Below, piece by piece: positions 1-8,901 of a stretch of DNA of 64,000 nucleotides. Position numbers and translations under genes: made by a program. Numbering within the stretch: the stretch's first letter is position 1; every line of letters begins with the position of its first letter. The notes beneath the pieces were generated by a model, which saw nothing but the letters and a program-made list of their open reading frames with translations, ran no database searches and had not been told where the DNA came from. The stretch covers positions 930,001 to 994,000 of the forward strand of contig NZ_JAMZEG020000001.1 of assembly GCF_024435075.2 (NCBI RefSeq), written 5' to 3'. This DNA is from Marinomonas maritima. GTDB lineage: Bacteria > Pseudomonadota > Gammaproteobacteria > Pseudomonadales > Marinomonadaceae.

Positions 1-35
1 TTGATATAGAACTGTTGCAGTAAAGGACGCGTCAT
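1..35 (-). CDS. Start of an unidentified downstream gene (partial)
   Basis: An ATG on the minus strand opens a frame that runs off the left edge after about 11 codons and begins MTRPLLQQFYI. It lies 32 bases downstream of the E2 stop codon and could be the next gene of the bkd operon. The few residues loosely recall the beginning of aldehyde dehydrogenases, but that is too little to name it. No strong ribosome binding site is visible because the upstream bases are a tandem repeat. Confidence 0.3.
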   Translation of the reverse strand, partial: MTRPLLQQFYI

Positions 36-42
36 GGGCTTG

Positions 43-84
43 TCTTAGTTGAGTCGTCTTAGTTGGGTCATCTTAGTTGAGTCA
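43..84. repeat. Three tandem copies of a 14-bp unit across the end of the E2 gene
   Basis: The units TCTTAGTTGAGTCG, TCTTAGTTGGGTCA and TCTTAGTTGAGTCA lie head to tail. The outer rightward copy encodes the last residues of the E2 protein (TQLR) and the middle copy holds its stop codon. Because 14 is not a multiple of 3, gaining or losing a copy would change the C-terminus. Confidence 0.8.
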
Positions 85-1360
85 GCATGGTCAGTGGGTT
101 TTCCAAATAGGCTTTCCAATGGTTGCAAAAACGCGCCATGGTAGCGCCATCAATTATCCTGTGATCACCAGACCAGCTGACTTGAATGATTTTACGTGCT
201 TCCACCAGACCATCGGCGTTAAAGCGCGGTAAGGTTTGCATACGGCCTAAGGCCGCAATGGCCACTTCCGGTTGGTTGATAATGGGTGTTGCCACTGTGC
301 CTCCTAAGGCGCCAATGTTTGACAGGGTAATAGTGCCACCTTTCATCTCATTGGGCGCTAATTTCCCCTCACGGGCGGCGGTTGCCAGACGGTTAATTTC
401 CAAGCTTAGTTCGAGTAACGAGAGATGTTGAACGCCTTTGACATTAGGCACTAACAATCCCAATGGGGTATCGGCGGCCATGCCAATATTGATCTCACTC
501 AGATAGGTAAGCTCGCTGCAGGTTTCGTTGACTCGGCTATTGAGTAAGGGGAAATGCGGCAATGTCAGCGCCAGTGCTTTCATAAAAAAGGGCAGCATGC
601 TGAGCTTGGCGCCGTGGGCGGCAAATTCCGCTTTTAGCTCTATGCGCAAGGCGTCTAAGAGGGTCACGTCCAACTCTTCCATATAGGTAAAGTGGGGAAT
701 CTGCTGTACCGCTTGGGTCATTTGCTTGGCCATAACCGCACGGATGCCCTTGATGGGTTCACTGCGGTCACCGCTCATACTGGCGGCCGTTTTATCACTA
801 GGAGGGACAAGGTTCAAGGAATGCGAAGCGGCCGTTTGCGTTTGCGATGGCGCAGCGGACAAGTCTTCTTTCGTTACTCGGCCATTTTTACCTGACCCTG
901 CCACTTGGCTTAATTCGATATTGCATTCACGGGCTAAGCGGCGCACCGCTGGACTGGCGATGGCTTTACCACTCTGGGCTAATAAAGGGCAAGGTGCTGA
1001 GTCGCTGGCGCGATTAACACTCTCAGCTTGCTGTTCTCCGGCCCAGTTTTGCGTCTGTGACTGTGACGCAGCGTCAGTAGCCGCTAGTTCGTCTGTTGCC
1101 TGCTCCTGCGAAGGTGTTGCGCTGGCGACTTCTATTTCAAATAAGGGTTGATGAACTTTGGCTATTTCCCCTTTGGCGTAATACAGCTTGCTGATGCGGC
1201 CCGTGTACATGGAGGTGATTTCTACTAAGGCCTTGTCTGTCATCACATCGGCCACGGATTGATCTTCCACAATCTGCATGCCTTCTTGAATATGCCAGTC
1301 TACGAGTTCGCATTCGATGATGCCTTCACCGATATCCGGCAGAATAAAGTCGATTTTCAT
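68..1360 (-). CDS. bkdB: Branched-chain 2-oxoacid dehydrogenase E2, dihydrolipoyl acyltransferase
   Basis: This is the core acyltransferase of a 2-oxoacid dehydrogenase. It passes the acyl group from lipoamide to CoA in the breakdown of valine, leucine and isoleucine. The 430 residues show one lipoyl domain (about 1-80, with the lipoylated Lys43 in DKALVEI), an Ala/Gln-rich linker, a peripheral subunit-binding domain (about 135-168) and a catalytic domain (about 200-430) with the canonical DHRIIDG at 399-405. It is the last recognisable gene of a minus-strand operon, 26 bases behind the E1 beta gene. No lipoamide dehydrogenase (E3) follows inside the window. The branched-chain assignment comes from the partner subunits and domain order; acetoin or pyruvate substrates are less likely. 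Confidence 0.88.
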   Translation of the reverse strand: MKIDFILPDIGEGIIECELVDWHIQEGMQIVEDQSVADVMTDKALVEITSMYTGRISKLYYAKGEIAKVHQPLFEIEVASATPSQEQATDELAATDAASQSQTQNWAGEQQAESVNRASDSAPCPLLAQSGKAIASPAVRRLARECNIELSQVAGSGKNGRVTKEDLSAAPSQTQTAASHSLNLVPPSDKTAASMSGDRSEPIKGIRAVMAKQMTQAVQQIPHFTYMEELDVTLLDALRIELKAEFAAHGAKLSMLPFFMKALALTLPHFPLLNSRVNETCSELTYLSEINIGMAADTPLGLLVPNVKGVQHLSLLELSLEINRLATAAREGKLAPNEMKGGTITLSNIGALGGTVATPIINQPEVAIAALGRMQTLPRFNADGLVEARKIIQVSWSGDHRIIDGATMARFCNHWKAYLENPLTMLTQLR

Positions 1361-1386
1361 TGCTGTGCTCCTGTCAGTATCGATGG

Positions 1387-2364
1387 TTAAAACGTCATGC
1401 TGGCGATGATGGCTTCATAGGTTTTAAGGTGGTCTGGCATATATTCTTTTTCCAGCGCCAGCGGGAAAGGGGTGTCTAACCCAGTCACCCTAACGATGGG
1501 CGACTCTAAATATAAAAAGCATTGCTGCTGAATTTCGGCGGCAATTTCGGCGCCAAAACCACAGGTGCGGCTAGCTTCATGATTGATGATCAAGCGGCCA
1601 GTTTTGCGCACGGATTCGGCGACTAGATCGCGGTCCCACGGTAACAGGGTGCGTAAATCAATGACTTCGCAGGAGATGTCTTCTTGTTCCGCCATATCGG
1701 CGGCTTTTTCAATGGCCTCCATTTGAGCGCCCCATGCCAACAGCGTAATGTCGCGGCCGCTGCGGACGATTTCCCCTTTGCCCAGCGGTATTTGGTAATC
1801 CCCATTGGGGACTTCGCCAATGGAAGCGCGATAGAGCTTTTTGGGTTCAAAAAATATGACGGGATTGTTGTCTCGAATGGCCGCCAATAATAAGCCCTTG
1901 GCTTGTTCTGGATTACGCGGTACCACCACCACTAAACCTGGGGTGTGGGTAAAATAGGCTTCTGGCGATTGCGAATGATAGAGGGCCCCGTTGATACCGC
2001 CGCCGTAAGGAGTCCGTATGGTCAGGCGGCCCACATTAAATTCATTGCCCGAACGATAACGGAACTTGGCGGCTTCATTGACGATTTGATCGAAGGCCGG
2101 AAAAATGTAATCGGCAAATTGTATTTCGGCAATGGCCGTCATACCTTGCGCGGCAACACCATTGGCAAAACCAATAATGCCTTGCTCGGTTAATGGGGTA
2201 TTAAAACAGCGTTGGACGCCATGTTTGTCTTGCAGTTGGCTGGTGGCGCGAAAAACGCCGCCAAAATGCCCCACATCTTCGCCGAAACAAAGGGCGCTTG
2301 GGTCTGTTGTCATGGCAATGTCTAACGCGCTATTAATGGCTTGTAATAGATTCATCTTACTCAT
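1387..2364 (-). CDS. bkdA2: Branched-chain 2-oxoacid dehydrogenase E1 beta subunit
   Basis: This 325-residue protein is the beta subunit of the thiamin-diphosphate E1 heterotetramer, which decarboxylates branched 2-oxoacids. The N-terminal part carries the family's GEDVGHFGG and LTEQGIIGFANG motifs, the latter holding the glutamate that contacts the cofactor. The C-terminal transketolase-like domain has VIDLRTLLPWD and a HEA segment. I placed the start at the ATG at 2364, which has a strong GGAGG eight bases upstream; a TTG two codons earlier is in frame but less well placed. The start overlaps the end of the alpha gene by 8 bases, so translation is probably coupled and gives equal subunit amounts. 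Confidence 0.9.
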   Translation of the reverse strand: MSKMNLLQAINSALDIAMTTDPSALCFGEDVGHFGGVFRATSQLQDKHGVQRCFNTPLTEQGIIGFANGVAAQGMTAIAEIQFADYIFPAFDQIVNEAAKFRYRSGNEFNVGRLTIRTPYGGGINGALYHSQSPEAYFTHTPGLVVVVPRNPEQAKGLLLAAIRDNNPVIFFEPKKLYRASIGEVPNGDYQIPLGKGEIVRSGRDITLLAWGAQMEAIEKAADMAEQEDISCEVIDLRTLLPWDRDLVAESVRKTGRLIINHEASRTCGFGAEIAAEIQQQCFLYLESPIVRVTGLDTPFPLALEKEYMPDHLKTYEAIIASMTF

Positions 2365-3547
2365 TGCCAAACCTCCATGCTGTTTTTTTGTAGGCGTCCG
2401 GGTATTTACGGATATGTTGTTCTAGGGCGGCCTGTTGTTCTTGTAAGTGCCAAGGTTGGCTTTCATAGACATCATTAAACAAATCTTCCAACGGTGGCGC
2501 GGGTACTTTTTCGGCGCGTTTCATTGCGTCTACCACGGTTTGGCGGTGATGCTGTTGGCGGGTTTCTTCTTGGCTTTCATCCCACCAGCCTTGCAGTATC
2601 AGCCAATGCTTCATACGGGACACTGGGCATTTTGCCCGCCAAGTGTCTTCTTCGGATTTATTACGATAACCGCTTGGGTCGTCTGAGCTGGAATGCGCCC
2701 CAAGGCGATAGGTCATGGCTTCGATCAATACCGGTTGGTGATGTTCCACGGCAAGCTTACGGGCTTCTTGGGTGGCTTTGAGTACGGCCAACACATCGTT
2801 GCCATCAACACGAATGGTTTTTAAGCCATAGGCAACGCCTCTTGGCGCAATGCCGTCGCCTGCGTATTGCTCATGGGCGGGTGTGGAAATGGCGTAACCA
2901 TTGTTGCGACAGAAGAAAATAAGCGGCACTTTGAAAACTCCCGCCATGTTTAACGCCGCATGGAAATCCCCTTCAGAGGCGGCGCCTTCACCGAAATAAC
3001 AGATCACACAGTTGTTTTTTTGTTGGGCTTTTAAGGCAAAGGCATAACCAGTGGCTTGAGGTAATTGTGTGGCTAAGGGCGAGGAAATGGTCATGTAGTG
3101 GAGTGCATTAGAACCATAATGAATCGGCATTTGTCGCCCTTTGCCTAAATCCTTTTCATTGGAAAAAATCTGGTTCATAAACTGATCGGGTGTAAAACCA
3201 CGAAAGGCCAGTGACCCTTGTTCGCGGTATTGCGCCATGATCATATCGTCGTCCACCAACGCCGCGGCGCTGCCAATATCGGCGGCTTCTTCACCAGTTT
3301 CTGTCATGTAAAAGCTGATGCGGCCCTGACGTTGTGAGGCGAGCATGCGCTCATCAAGGGCGCGGATAAATAGAAAGGTATCGTAGATTTTTAGTGCCAG
3401 TGTTTGATCAATATCTGGCATAGCGGCATCAGGGTAAAGCGTGCCATCGTCTTTTAGTATACGCAAAGTCGGTATAGTAAGAGATGAGCTATCAGAAAAT
3501 ACAGGGCAATGCACGATCGGCGCATCTGTCTTGCGATTATCACTCAT
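2357..3547 (-). CDS. bkdA1: Branched-chain 2-oxoacid dehydrogenase E1 alpha subunit
   Basis: This is the thiamin-diphosphate-binding alpha subunit of the E1 decarboxylase. The 396-residue protein contains the cofactor signature from GEGAASEGDFHAALN to FCRNNGYAIST and the conserved loop YRLGAHSSSDDPSGYR. The frame is open 25 codons further upstream, but the ATG at 3547 (MSDNRKTD) is preceded by GAGAAGG at a suitable distance and matches the usual family length. It is the first gene of the bkdA1-bkdA2-bkdB operon. A LysR gene lies upstream on the same strand and could regulate it, but nothing in the sequence shows this. Confidence 0.9.
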   Translation of the reverse strand: MSDNRKTDAPIVHCPVFSDSSSLTIPTLRILKDDGTLYPDAAMPDIDQTLALKIYDTFLFIRALDERMLASQRQGRISFYMTETGEEAADIGSAAALVDDDMIMAQYREQGSLAFRGFTPDQFMNQIFSNEKDLGKGRQMPIHYGSNALHYMTISSPLATQLPQATGYAFALKAQQKNNCVICYFGEGAASEGDFHAALNMAGVFKVPLIFFCRNNGYAISTPAHEQYAGDGIAPRGVAYGLKTIRVDGNDVLAVLKATQEARKLAVEHHQPVLIEAMTYRLGAHSSSDDPSGYRNKSEEDTWRAKCPVSRMKHWLILQGWWDESQEETRQQHHRQTVVDAMKRAEKVPAPPLEDLFNDVYESQPWHLQEQQAALEQHIRKYPDAYKKTAWRFGNE

Positions 3548-3893
3548 AGTTGACCTTCTCATTTTTATTGTTATGTCTATCGATTGTGTCGGTAGCATGG
3601 TGCATAGAGATGGGATCACCAAAAATATGCCTACCGACTTTAATACCGAATGGCTATCTGTGTAAAGATTAGTCTAGTGAAGCTTTGGTGATTTTTTAAG
3701 GCAGACAGTACAAGGATTTAGACGCAGAATAGGGTTCGATTTTTTGGGATTTATTTAATTTCTTTTAAATCAGGTGTTTATGTATTCTTTCGGATTTTTA
3801 GGGGTGAGATTTAATTGGCATTAATAACGTATAAAACGCCTGTTTTAGTGTTATCAAGCCTGTTGAGGGACAGATATTGTCACTCGACTAGGC
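3548..3893. other. Intergenic region upstream of bkdA1
   Basis: This AT-rich gap of about 346 bases lies between the end of the LysR gene and bkdA1. It presumably holds the bkd promoter. I see no convincing hairpin, operator or small gene in it. Confidence 0.5.
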
Positions 3894-4790
3894 TTACCTT
3901 TGCTGTGGATTGGCGGATTCGCATCCATGTTCACTAACAAAGTCGAGAAAAGCGCGGTTAGCTTTAGAAAGGTAACTGTCTTTTCGCCATGCGATTCCAA
4001 GGTCTAACCAGATGGGTGGATCAAAGGAGCGTGTGATCAGTTGGTCGTCTTCCTCTATTACCATAGCGAGTAGCGTGGAAATGCCAAAGCCTTGTTGAGT
4101 GATGGATTTAATGAGCGGAATGAGGTTGGTTTCAAAGCCAATGTTAGGCGTTTTTTTACAGGCTTTGGCTAGCTTGTCGACAATTCGTCGATGAAAATAC
4201 CCTTCTTTAAACATGACCAATTCTTCTTCGAAAAAAGCGTCAGGCGAGACTCGCTCTAGTTGACTAAACGGATGATCGGTCGCGACGGTCACTAACATTT
4301 CTTCTCTAATCAATGCTTGGGTTTGCAGGCTGTCCGGTAAGGTTTCAGCGACAATAACGCTTAAATCTAACTCACCATTTTCGAGCATTTTTTGCAGCTG
4401 CCAAGTTCCACCTTCAATGACTTTTAACATGATTGTCGGATAGCGGTGTCGGAATGCCATGAGAATGGGTGGGAAATAGTAAGACCCCAACATGCTGGGA
4501 ATGCCCACACGAACTTCACCTTGACTCAGGCCTTTTAGCTCGCTCATTTCGAGTAATGCGTCGTCGGTTGCTTGGATGATTTTTTCGGCGTGCAAAAGCA
4601 ATTTTTTGCCTTCATCCGTCAGACCGATATTTCGGTCTGCTCGGTGGATTAGGGTTAAACCTAAATCCAACTCTAACTTTTTGATTGCCATACTGACGGC
4701 AGGCTGAGCGACACCAAGCTGCTGAGCGGCTTGTGTAAAGCTCTGAGTTTTAGCAATGGCAATGAAATAACGTAGTGGCTTAATGTCCAT
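3894..4790 (-). CDS. LysR-family transcriptional regulator
   Basis: This 298-residue protein has a typical LysR winged helix-turn-helix at the N-terminus (about 1-60, including FTQAAQQLGVAQPAVSMAIKKLE) and a periplasmic-binding-like effector domain after it. An ATG at 4790 is chosen over the in-frame TTG one codon upstream. It is transcribed away from the MFS transporter gene with 124 bases between them, the classical arrangement for a LysR regulator and its target, so control of that transporter is the first guess. The effector is unknown. Confidence 0.88.
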   Translation of the reverse strand: MDIKPLRYFIAIAKTQSFTQAAQQLGVAQPAVSMAIKKLELDLGLTLIHRADRNIGLTDEGKKLLLHAEKIIQATDDALLEMSELKGLSQGEVRVGIPSMLGSYYFPPILMAFRHRYPTIMLKVIEGGTWQLQKMLENGELDLSVIVAETLPDSLQTQALIREEMLVTVATDHPFSQLERVSPDAFFEEELVMFKEGYFHRRIVDKLAKACKKTPNIGFETNLIPLIKSITQQGFGISTLLAMVIEEDDQLITRSFDPPIWLDLGIAWRKDSYLSKANRAFLDFVSEHGCESANPQQR

Positions 4791-4914
4791 CAATAATTCT
4801 TATGAATTGGATAAGGTAGATATATTTTATTGATAAATTGGCTGGGCGTATAGTGTGCCAATAATATTTGCCTTGTTGGGGCGATTTTCGCGATGTTGAT
4901 ACTGGAGTTTTGTT

Positions 4915-6117
4915 GTGATTGAAGTGAATAGCTCGGTTTTTTGGCGAGGAACCTTAGCCTTAGTGATCGGCTCTTTTATGGTCTTTGCCAATGTGTACGT
5001 CACTCAGCCTTTGTTGCCTATGATAGCGAACGAGTTTTCGATTAGTCCGCTTCAGGCCAGTGCCAGCTTTACGATAACGACGCTGACTTTAGGGATATCG
5101 TTACTCTTTTATGGGCCAATATCAGACGCGTTAGGCCGAAAAGGCATCATGGTGATGACCATGGTGGGCATTACGTTAACGACCTTCTTCTTGTCCTTGG
5201 TGCAAAGCTATGAGTCTCTACTGGCATTGCGAGCCTTGCAGGGATTCTTCTTGGCGGGTTTGCCTGCTATTGCAGTGGCGTACTTGGGGGATGAATATAC
5301 GCCAGAAGCCTTGATGGTCGCCGTCGGTTTATACATCAGTGGCAACACGTTAGGCGGCATTGGTGGTCGTCTTATTGGTGGCTTTGTCGGTGAGTGGTTA
5401 GGGCGTTCTGCAACGTTTGGGGTGATGAGCGCTATTAGTTTGGTTTGTTTGTTGGCTTTTTTCTTTTTATTGCCTAAATCACAACACTTTGAGCCCAAGC
5501 CTTTGCGAGTCGGTCATATCTTGATGAATATGAAGGATCATCTACAGAATCGCCGTTTGCTAACCTGCTATTTAATTGGTGGGTTTAGCTTCTTTATTTT
5601 TATCAATCAATACAGTTATGTCACCTTCGTACTGGAAGCGGCACCTTATAACTTAACGGCAAAATACGTCGGCCTGCTATTTTTAACGTATTTGTCTGGC
5701 ACCTTAGGGTCGGCCATATCGGGGAAGCTTGCGAAACGTTGGAGCCAACCTAACATTATAGTATTAGGCACCTGCATTTTTATGTTTGGTTCTTTAGTGA
5801 CACTGGGAGGTTCTTTAATGGCCATTATTATCGGCTTACTCATTAATAGTTTTGGCTTCTTTTTAAGCCATTCGACGGCCAGTAGCTACGTGAGTCGAAA
5901 CGCGAAACACGCCAAAGCCAGTGCGTCTTCTTTGTATTTAGTATTTTATTATTTAGGCGCCAGTATGGGTGGTTTTTATCTCGATCCGTTCTGGCAAGCC
6001 AATGGCTGGACGGGTGTCATCATGGGGTCTTGGTTGGTACTAGGTGTGGTGGCGCTTGCTGGTGTGAGCTTGATCAAAGACAACAAGCGTACGGTGCAAA
6101 TTACGGCGACAAGTTAG
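4915..6117 (+). CDS. MFS transporter, YnfM-like
   Basis: This 400-residue inner-membrane protein has about twelve hydrophobic segments and the MFS loop 2-3 signature in the form GPISDALGRKG (near residue 70). The N-terminus, with FANVYVTQPLLPMIANEF, resembles the YnfM / arabinose-efflux type drug:proton antiporters. It starts with GTG, preceded by GGAG about ten bases upstream. It stands alone and is divergent from the LysR gene, which probably controls it. The substrate cannot be read from the sequence; efflux of small organic compounds is the family norm. Confidence 0.85.
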   Translation: MIEVNSSVFWRGTLALVIGSFMVFANVYVTQPLLPMIANEFSISPLQASASFTITTLTLGISLLFYGPISDALGRKGIMVMTMVGITLTTFFLSLVQSYESLLALRALQGFFLAGLPAIAVAYLGDEYTPEALMVAVGLYISGNTLGGIGGRLIGGFVGEWLGRSATFGVMSAISLVCLLAFFFLLPKSQHFEPKPLRVGHILMNMKDHLQNRRLLTCYLIGGFSFFIFINQYSYVTFVLEAAPYNLTAKYVGLLFLTYLSGTLGSAISGKLAKRWSQPNIIVLGTCIFMFGSLVTLGGSLMAIIIGLLINSFGFFLSHSTASSYVSRNAKHAKASASSLYLVFYYLGASMGGFYLDPFWQANGWTGVIMGSWLVLGVVALAGVSLIKDNKRTVQITATS

Positions 6118-6171
6118 TGTCATCATACCGCTTTACTGTCTGGTTCTTTGTCTAACTTAAATTATCCTTTG

Positions 6172-6199
6172 TTGCGCTTTCGATGAATCTTGTTAGTAT
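6172..6199 (+). promoter_or_regulatory. Predicted promoter of the thiamin salvage operon
   Basis: A TTGCGC at 6172 and a TAGTAT at 6194 are separated by 16 bases. A TG one base before the second box makes it an extended -10. The predicted start of transcription falls a few bases before the riboswitch, as expected. Confidence 0.5.
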
Positions 6200-6207
6200 T
6201 GCCGCCT

Positions 6208-6293
6208 ATAGTCGGGGGGCCGTTAAGGCTGAGATTGCATATTTGCAGACCCGTTGAACCTGATTCAGTTAATACTGGCGTAGGGAACTATAC
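6208..6293 (+). ncRNA. TPP riboswitch (THI element)
   Basis: The region contains the conserved core of the thiamin pyrophosphate aptamer in order: GGGG near 6214, CTGAGA at 6229-6234, ACCCGTTGAACCTGAT at 6249-6264 and TACTGGCGTAGGGAA at 6274-6288. It sits about 85 bases ahead of thiD. When TPP is bound it should shut down expression of the thiD-thiZXY-thiM genes. The spacer to thiD has no clear intrinsic terminator, so control of translation initiation is likely: the thiD ribosome binding site lies at 6367-6371. Confidence 0.93.
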
Positions 6294-6377
6294 ATCTTGT
6301 TATTGATGATTGGTGATTCTACTCCTATCTTAATGTAACTTGATTTAGTTCCAGAACGCCCGTTCTTGGAGCTTTAT

Positions 6378-7241
6378 ATGCCGAGTGATATCACAACCCC
6401 TTCTGCTCATGTGTCTAAAAGTACATCTAACACGCCCATCGTTTTAACAATCGCCGGTTCTGACAGTGGCGGCGGAGCGGGCATCCAAGCCGATATTAAA
6501 GCCATGTCTGCGACAGGAAGTTACGCCTGTTCGGTGATTACCGCGATTACCGCTCAAAATACACTCGGCGTTTCTGCCATTTTCCCTATCCCTCTTGAGC
6601 ACATTGAAAAACAACTTGATGCGGTATTTTCTGATCTGAATATCATCGCGGTCAAAGTAGGGATGTTGGCAGACTGCGACACAATCAAATTAGTTGCGGC
6701 AAAGCTCAAGCAATATCGCCCTAAATTTCTAGTGGTTGATCCTGTCATGGTGGCGACCAGTGGGGATCTTTTGCTAAAAATGACGTCCATTAATACGCTC
6801 AAATCCGAATTACTTCCCTTGGCTGATCTCATTACCCCCAACCTTCCTGAAGCCGCTGCATTAACGGGCTCTCTTGTGCCAACCGATGAAGCATCCATGT
6901 CGTTAATGGTCGACAAACTGCGTCAGTTGAAAATGAAAACCGTGCTGTTGAAAGGTGGGCATTTGGAAGAAGACGAAAACAGTACTGACTTTCTGATCTT
7001 TAACGATCGCCTTGAGGTCTTAACCTCACCACGTATTCAGACTCGCAATACGCATGGCACAGGCTGTACATTATCTTCAGCGATTGCCTCGTATTTGGCG
7101 CAAGGTAATGACTTGCTGCAAGCGGTTCAGTTAGGCAAAAAATACATTACTCAAGCAATCGAGCACGCAGATGAATTGCAGATAGGTCGTGGTCACGGAC
7201 CGGTAAACCATTTTTTTAATGGCCACGCCAATGTCCGCTAA
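6378..7241 (+). CDS. thiD: Hydroxymethylpyrimidine / phosphomethylpyrimidine kinase
   Basis: ThiD phosphorylates HMP and then HMP-phosphate to give HMP-PP, the pyrimidine half of thiamin. The 287-residue protein has the ribokinase-fold signatures GSDSGGGAGIQADIKAM near the N-terminus and THGTGCTLSSAIASYLAQG near the C-terminus, the latter with the anion hole and catalytic cysteine region. The ATG at 6378 is preceded by TTGGAG; an upstream TTG overlaps that binding site and is unlikely. It is the first gene after the TPP riboswitch, and its end overlaps thiZ by 23 bases. Confidence 0.95.
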   Translation: MPSDITTPSAHVSKSTSNTPIVLTIAGSDSGGGAGIQADIKAMSATGSYACSVITAITAQNTLGVSAIFPIPLEHIEKQLDAVFSDLNIIAVKVGMLADCDTIKLVAAKLKQYRPKFLVVDPVMVATSGDLLLKMTSINTLKSELLPLADLITPNLPEAAALTGSLVPTDEASMSLMVDKLRQLKMKTVLLKGGHLEEDENSTDFLIFNDRLEVLTSPRIQTRNTHGTGCTLSSAIASYLAQGNDLLQAVQLGKKYITQAIEHADELQIGRGHGPVNHFFNGHANVR

Positions 7242-8022
7242 TGTGGCGGCTTTTCCAGTCCCACAACCTTCGATTAAGATAACGATTGCTCAAGGTTGTT
7301 TACGGTATCTCGATAGTAAAACGCCTACGTTAAACCATCTTAATATGACCATGCCAGCAGGGCAGTGGACGTGTGTTTTGGGGCGTAGTGGTTGTGGAAA
7401 AACCTCGTTGTTACGTTATCTTGCCGGTTTGCTTGATCAACAAATAGAGTGGTCTGGCGAGTTAAAAATTGAACCAGCGAACCGTGCGCTGAAAGATCAA
7501 ATTGCTTACATGGCGCAGCAAGATTTATTGATGCCGTGGTTGTCGGTATTAGACAACGTCTTGTTAAGCTCTAAATTCGGAGCTCGGGGAGACTTCGTCG
7601 CTTATGATCAAAAAGTACAAGCATTGACGTTGCTGGAAAAAGTGGGGCTTGCCGATCATGCCAATCGTTTACCTCAACAGCTATCGGGTGGCATGCGTCA
7701 ACGTGTCGCCTTGGCAAGAACCTTGATGCAGAACAAACCGGTTGTCTTAATGGACGAACCATTTTCTGCATTGGATGCGGTGACACGCTATCGATTGCAA
7801 GATCTAGCTTGCACCCTACTGCAAGACAAAACCGTTGTTTTAATTACCCACGATCCACAAGAGGCGATTCGCCTTGCTCACCATATCTACATCATGCAAG
7901 GAAATCCCAGCACGGCGGCGTTCTTAACGACGCTTGAGTCTTCTACACCACGCACATTCGATGCCGAGGGAGCTCAGCTTCAGCAGCGAATAATGGCGTG
8001 TTTGGAGCATGATGATGGATGA
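7219..8022 (+). CDS. thiZ: ABC transporter ATP-binding protein for a thiamin pyrimidine precursor
   Basis: This 267-residue ATPase energises uptake of a pyrimidine precursor. It carries a Walker A motif (GRSGCGKTS, near residue 55), a Q-loop (MAQQD), the ABC signature LSGGMRQRVALARTL, a Walker B (VVLMDEPFSALDA) and the H-loop (ITHDPQEA). The class is that of nitrate/taurine/NMT1-type importers. It overlaps both thiD upstream and the permease downstream, so the three are translated together. Assignment to thiamin precursors rests on the riboswitch, on thiD and thiM, and on the NMT1-like binding protein; HMP or formylaminopyrimidine are the known ligands of such systems. Confidence 0.88.
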   Translation: MATPMSANVAAFPVPQPSIKITIAQGCLRYLDSKTPTLNHLNMTMPAGQWTCVLGRSGCGKTSLLRYLAGLLDQQIEWSGELKIEPANRALKDQIAYMAQQDLLMPWLSVLDNVLLSSKFGARGDFVAYDQKVQALTLLEKVGLADHANRLPQQLSGGMRQRVALARTLMQNKPVVLMDEPFSALDAVTRYRLQDLACTLLQDKTVVLITHDPQEAIRLAHHIYIMQGNPSTAAFLTTLESSTPRTFDAEGAQLQQRIMACLEHDDG

Positions 8023-8815
8023 TCTTATTCGTACTGTTTCTAAACCACATCAAAAAGAAAATAGGAATGCGAGTCTGCATTCTGCGCTTCGTATTGTGGT
8101 GAGCTTTGTCGTTATTTTGGGATTGTGGCAAGCCGTCGTGGTTGTTTTTGCTATGCCTACGTTTATTTTGCCGGCACCTTTAGACGTCTTCGAAAAGTTA
8201 CTGCAACGGCGAGAGGTTCTTTTTAAGCATACGCTGGTGACGGGGGCAGAAATAGTACTCGGCTTATTTTTAGGTCTGTTTATGGGGCTGTTTTTCGCCT
8301 TACAAATGTTGTTGTTTAAGCCGATAAAACGCTGGTTACTGCCTATTCTAATTGCGAGTCAGGCGATTCCGGTTTTTGCCATTGCGCCACTGTTGATGAT
8401 TTGGTTGGGCTATGGGATTGCCTCCAAAATTGTGATGGCCGCGATCATCATTTTTTTTCCTGTCACCACCTGTTGCTACGACGGTTTACGTAATACGCCG
8501 TTGGGTTATCTCGATCTTGTCAAAACCATGGGGGCTACAAAATGGCAGAGACTCCGTCATATTCAATTTCCCGCGTCTTTACCCACGCTGGCGTCTGGAA
8601 TTCGTGTCGCCGTGGTGATTGCGCCTATAGGCGCAGTAGCAGGGGAATGGGTGGGTTCTAGCGAAGGTTTGGGTTATCTAATGTTGCAAGCCAATGCGCG
8701 GATGATGATTGACGAGATGTTCGCGGCGTTGCTTATTTTATCTTTACTGTCCGTCTCACTTTATTTTGTCACCGATAGGTTATTAAAAAAATTCATTCCG
8801 TGGGGTGTTTCGTAA
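8009..8815 (+). CDS. thiX: ABC transporter permease for a thiamin pyrimidine precursor
   Basis: This 268-residue inner-membrane protein has about six hydrophobic segments and the binding-protein-dependent permease EAA-type loop around ATKWQRLRHIQFPASLPTLASG. It overlaps the ATPase gene by 14 bases. Three consecutive ATG codons (8009, 8012, 8015) follow a GGAG at 8003, and which one is used cannot be decided. It forms the channel of the ThiZXY importer. Confidence 0.87.
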   Translation: MMMDDLIRTVSKPHQKENRNASLHSALRIVVSFVVILGLWQAVVVVFAMPTFILPAPLDVFEKLLQRREVLFKHTLVTGAEIVLGLFLGLFMGLFFALQMLLFKPIKRWLLPILIASQAIPVFAIAPLLMIWLGYGIASKIVMAAIIIFFPVTTCCYDGLRNTPLGYLDLVKTMGATKWQRLRHIQFPASLPTLASGIRVAVVIAPIGAVAGEWVGSSEGLGYLMLQANARMMIDEMFAALLILSLLSVSLYFVTDRLLKKFIPWGVS

Positions 8816-8901
8816 ACGCCGCGCATTCAAATATTTCGACACGTGTTATGAACAAAAAACGATTACTCATAAAAATGCCTACTAAAAGGAAAGGAAAAGT
8901 A

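Noticed and set aside
726..1151. A plus-strand frame of 141 codons inside bkdB
   Set aside because: It lies antisense to a well-supported gene with clear domains, and its residues show no recognisable family.
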